From contig DBQU01000112.1 of NCBI GenBank assembly GCA_002305765.1, positions 1-48,801 of the forward strand: 48,801 nucleotides of DNA, read 5' to 3'. Source of the stretch: Deltaproteobacteria bacterium UBA1386. Lineage in GTDB: Bacteria > Desulfobacterota > Syntrophorhabdia > Syntrophorhabdales > Syntrophorhabdaceae. Positions 48,765 to 48,801 of the stretch are shown here, piece by piece. The position numbers were made by a program, and so were the translations under genes. How positions within the stretch are numbered: the stretch's first letter is position 1; the number at the start of each line of letters is the position of its first letter. The notes beneath the pieces were generated by a model. It had not been told where the DNA came from. It saw nothing but the letters and a program-made list of their open reading frames with translations, and did no database searches.

Positions 48765-48801
48765 AGAAGATGGAGGCCTTGACCTATGATGCCTTTAGTG
48801 G

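Noticed and set aside
1..48801. tRNA or rRNA genes
   Set aside because: I looked in the larger gaps and saw no cloverleaf with a CCA-proximal acceptor stem and TTCGA arm, and no rRNA segments. A covariance-model search would be decisive.

Overview
The window is 48.8 kb of GC-rich, gene-dense bacterial chromosome. It carries two flavin-based NAD(P)H/ferredoxin transhydrogenase loci, a V/A-type rotary ATPase, iron-sulfur redox-sensing kinases, a KANL3-like hydrolase, FecR/DUF6600 envelope proteins and a CheD. I see no aerobic respiratory genes. This suggests a strictly anaerobic, diderm bacterium with syntrophic, fermentative or sulfate-reducer-like energy metabolism, most likely a former deltaproteobacterium (Desulfobacterota / Syntrophorhabdia-like). 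The taxonomic placement is inference; no rRNA gene or other phylogenetic marker was used.

Layout. 1-4.6 kb: an MscS-type channel, an M24 peptidase and a nicotinamidase. 5.0-11.9 kb: a tightly overlapping five-gene operon behind a strong sigma70-type promoter, encoding NuoE-, NuoF-, NuoG-, NfnA- and NfnB/GltD-like proteins. It resembles an expanded, unfused Stn-type bifurcating transhydrogenase. 11.9-15.2 kb: CheD, a flavin-reductase-like protein, an ArsR regulator and a NapH-like polyferredoxin, separated by intergenic elements built of 7-9 bp repeats. 15.2-21.5 kb: a ferredoxin/[FeFe]-hydrogenase-like sensor kinase, a single-domain response regulator, a receiver-PAS-kinase hybrid, and a fused NfnA-NfnB, closed by a strong terminator. 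21.8-22.7 kb: a frameshifted gene of unknown function (minus strand).

23.1-31.7 kb: a complete V/A-type ATPase operon in the order G/H-C-I-K-F-E-A-B-D. 31.8-34.7 kb: a DUF748/AsmA-like envelope protein (minus strand). 35-38.8 kb: a B12-binding radical SAM enzyme, an SLC13-type anion transporter and an alpha/beta hydrolase. 38.9-47.1 kb: exported proteins, namely a PDZ protein, a 1283-residue mosaic protein with a phospholipase C/S1-P1 nuclease-like domain and novel cysteine-rich repeats, and two FecR-domain proteins. 47.1-48.8 kb: rlmN and a hot-dog thioesterase.

How the genes fit together. The two transhydrogenase loci would balance NADH, NADPH and reduced ferredoxin, and the rotary ATPase would interconvert ATP and an ion gradient. 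The kinase with a degenerate H-cluster domain is well placed to sense redox state or hydrogen and signal through the adjacent receiver proteins, possibly to the fused NfnAB next door. The most unusual items are the five-subunit Nuo-Nfn operon, whose Nfn-like subunits carry altered cofactor-site residues, and the family of intergenic elements with variable heptad/octad arms.
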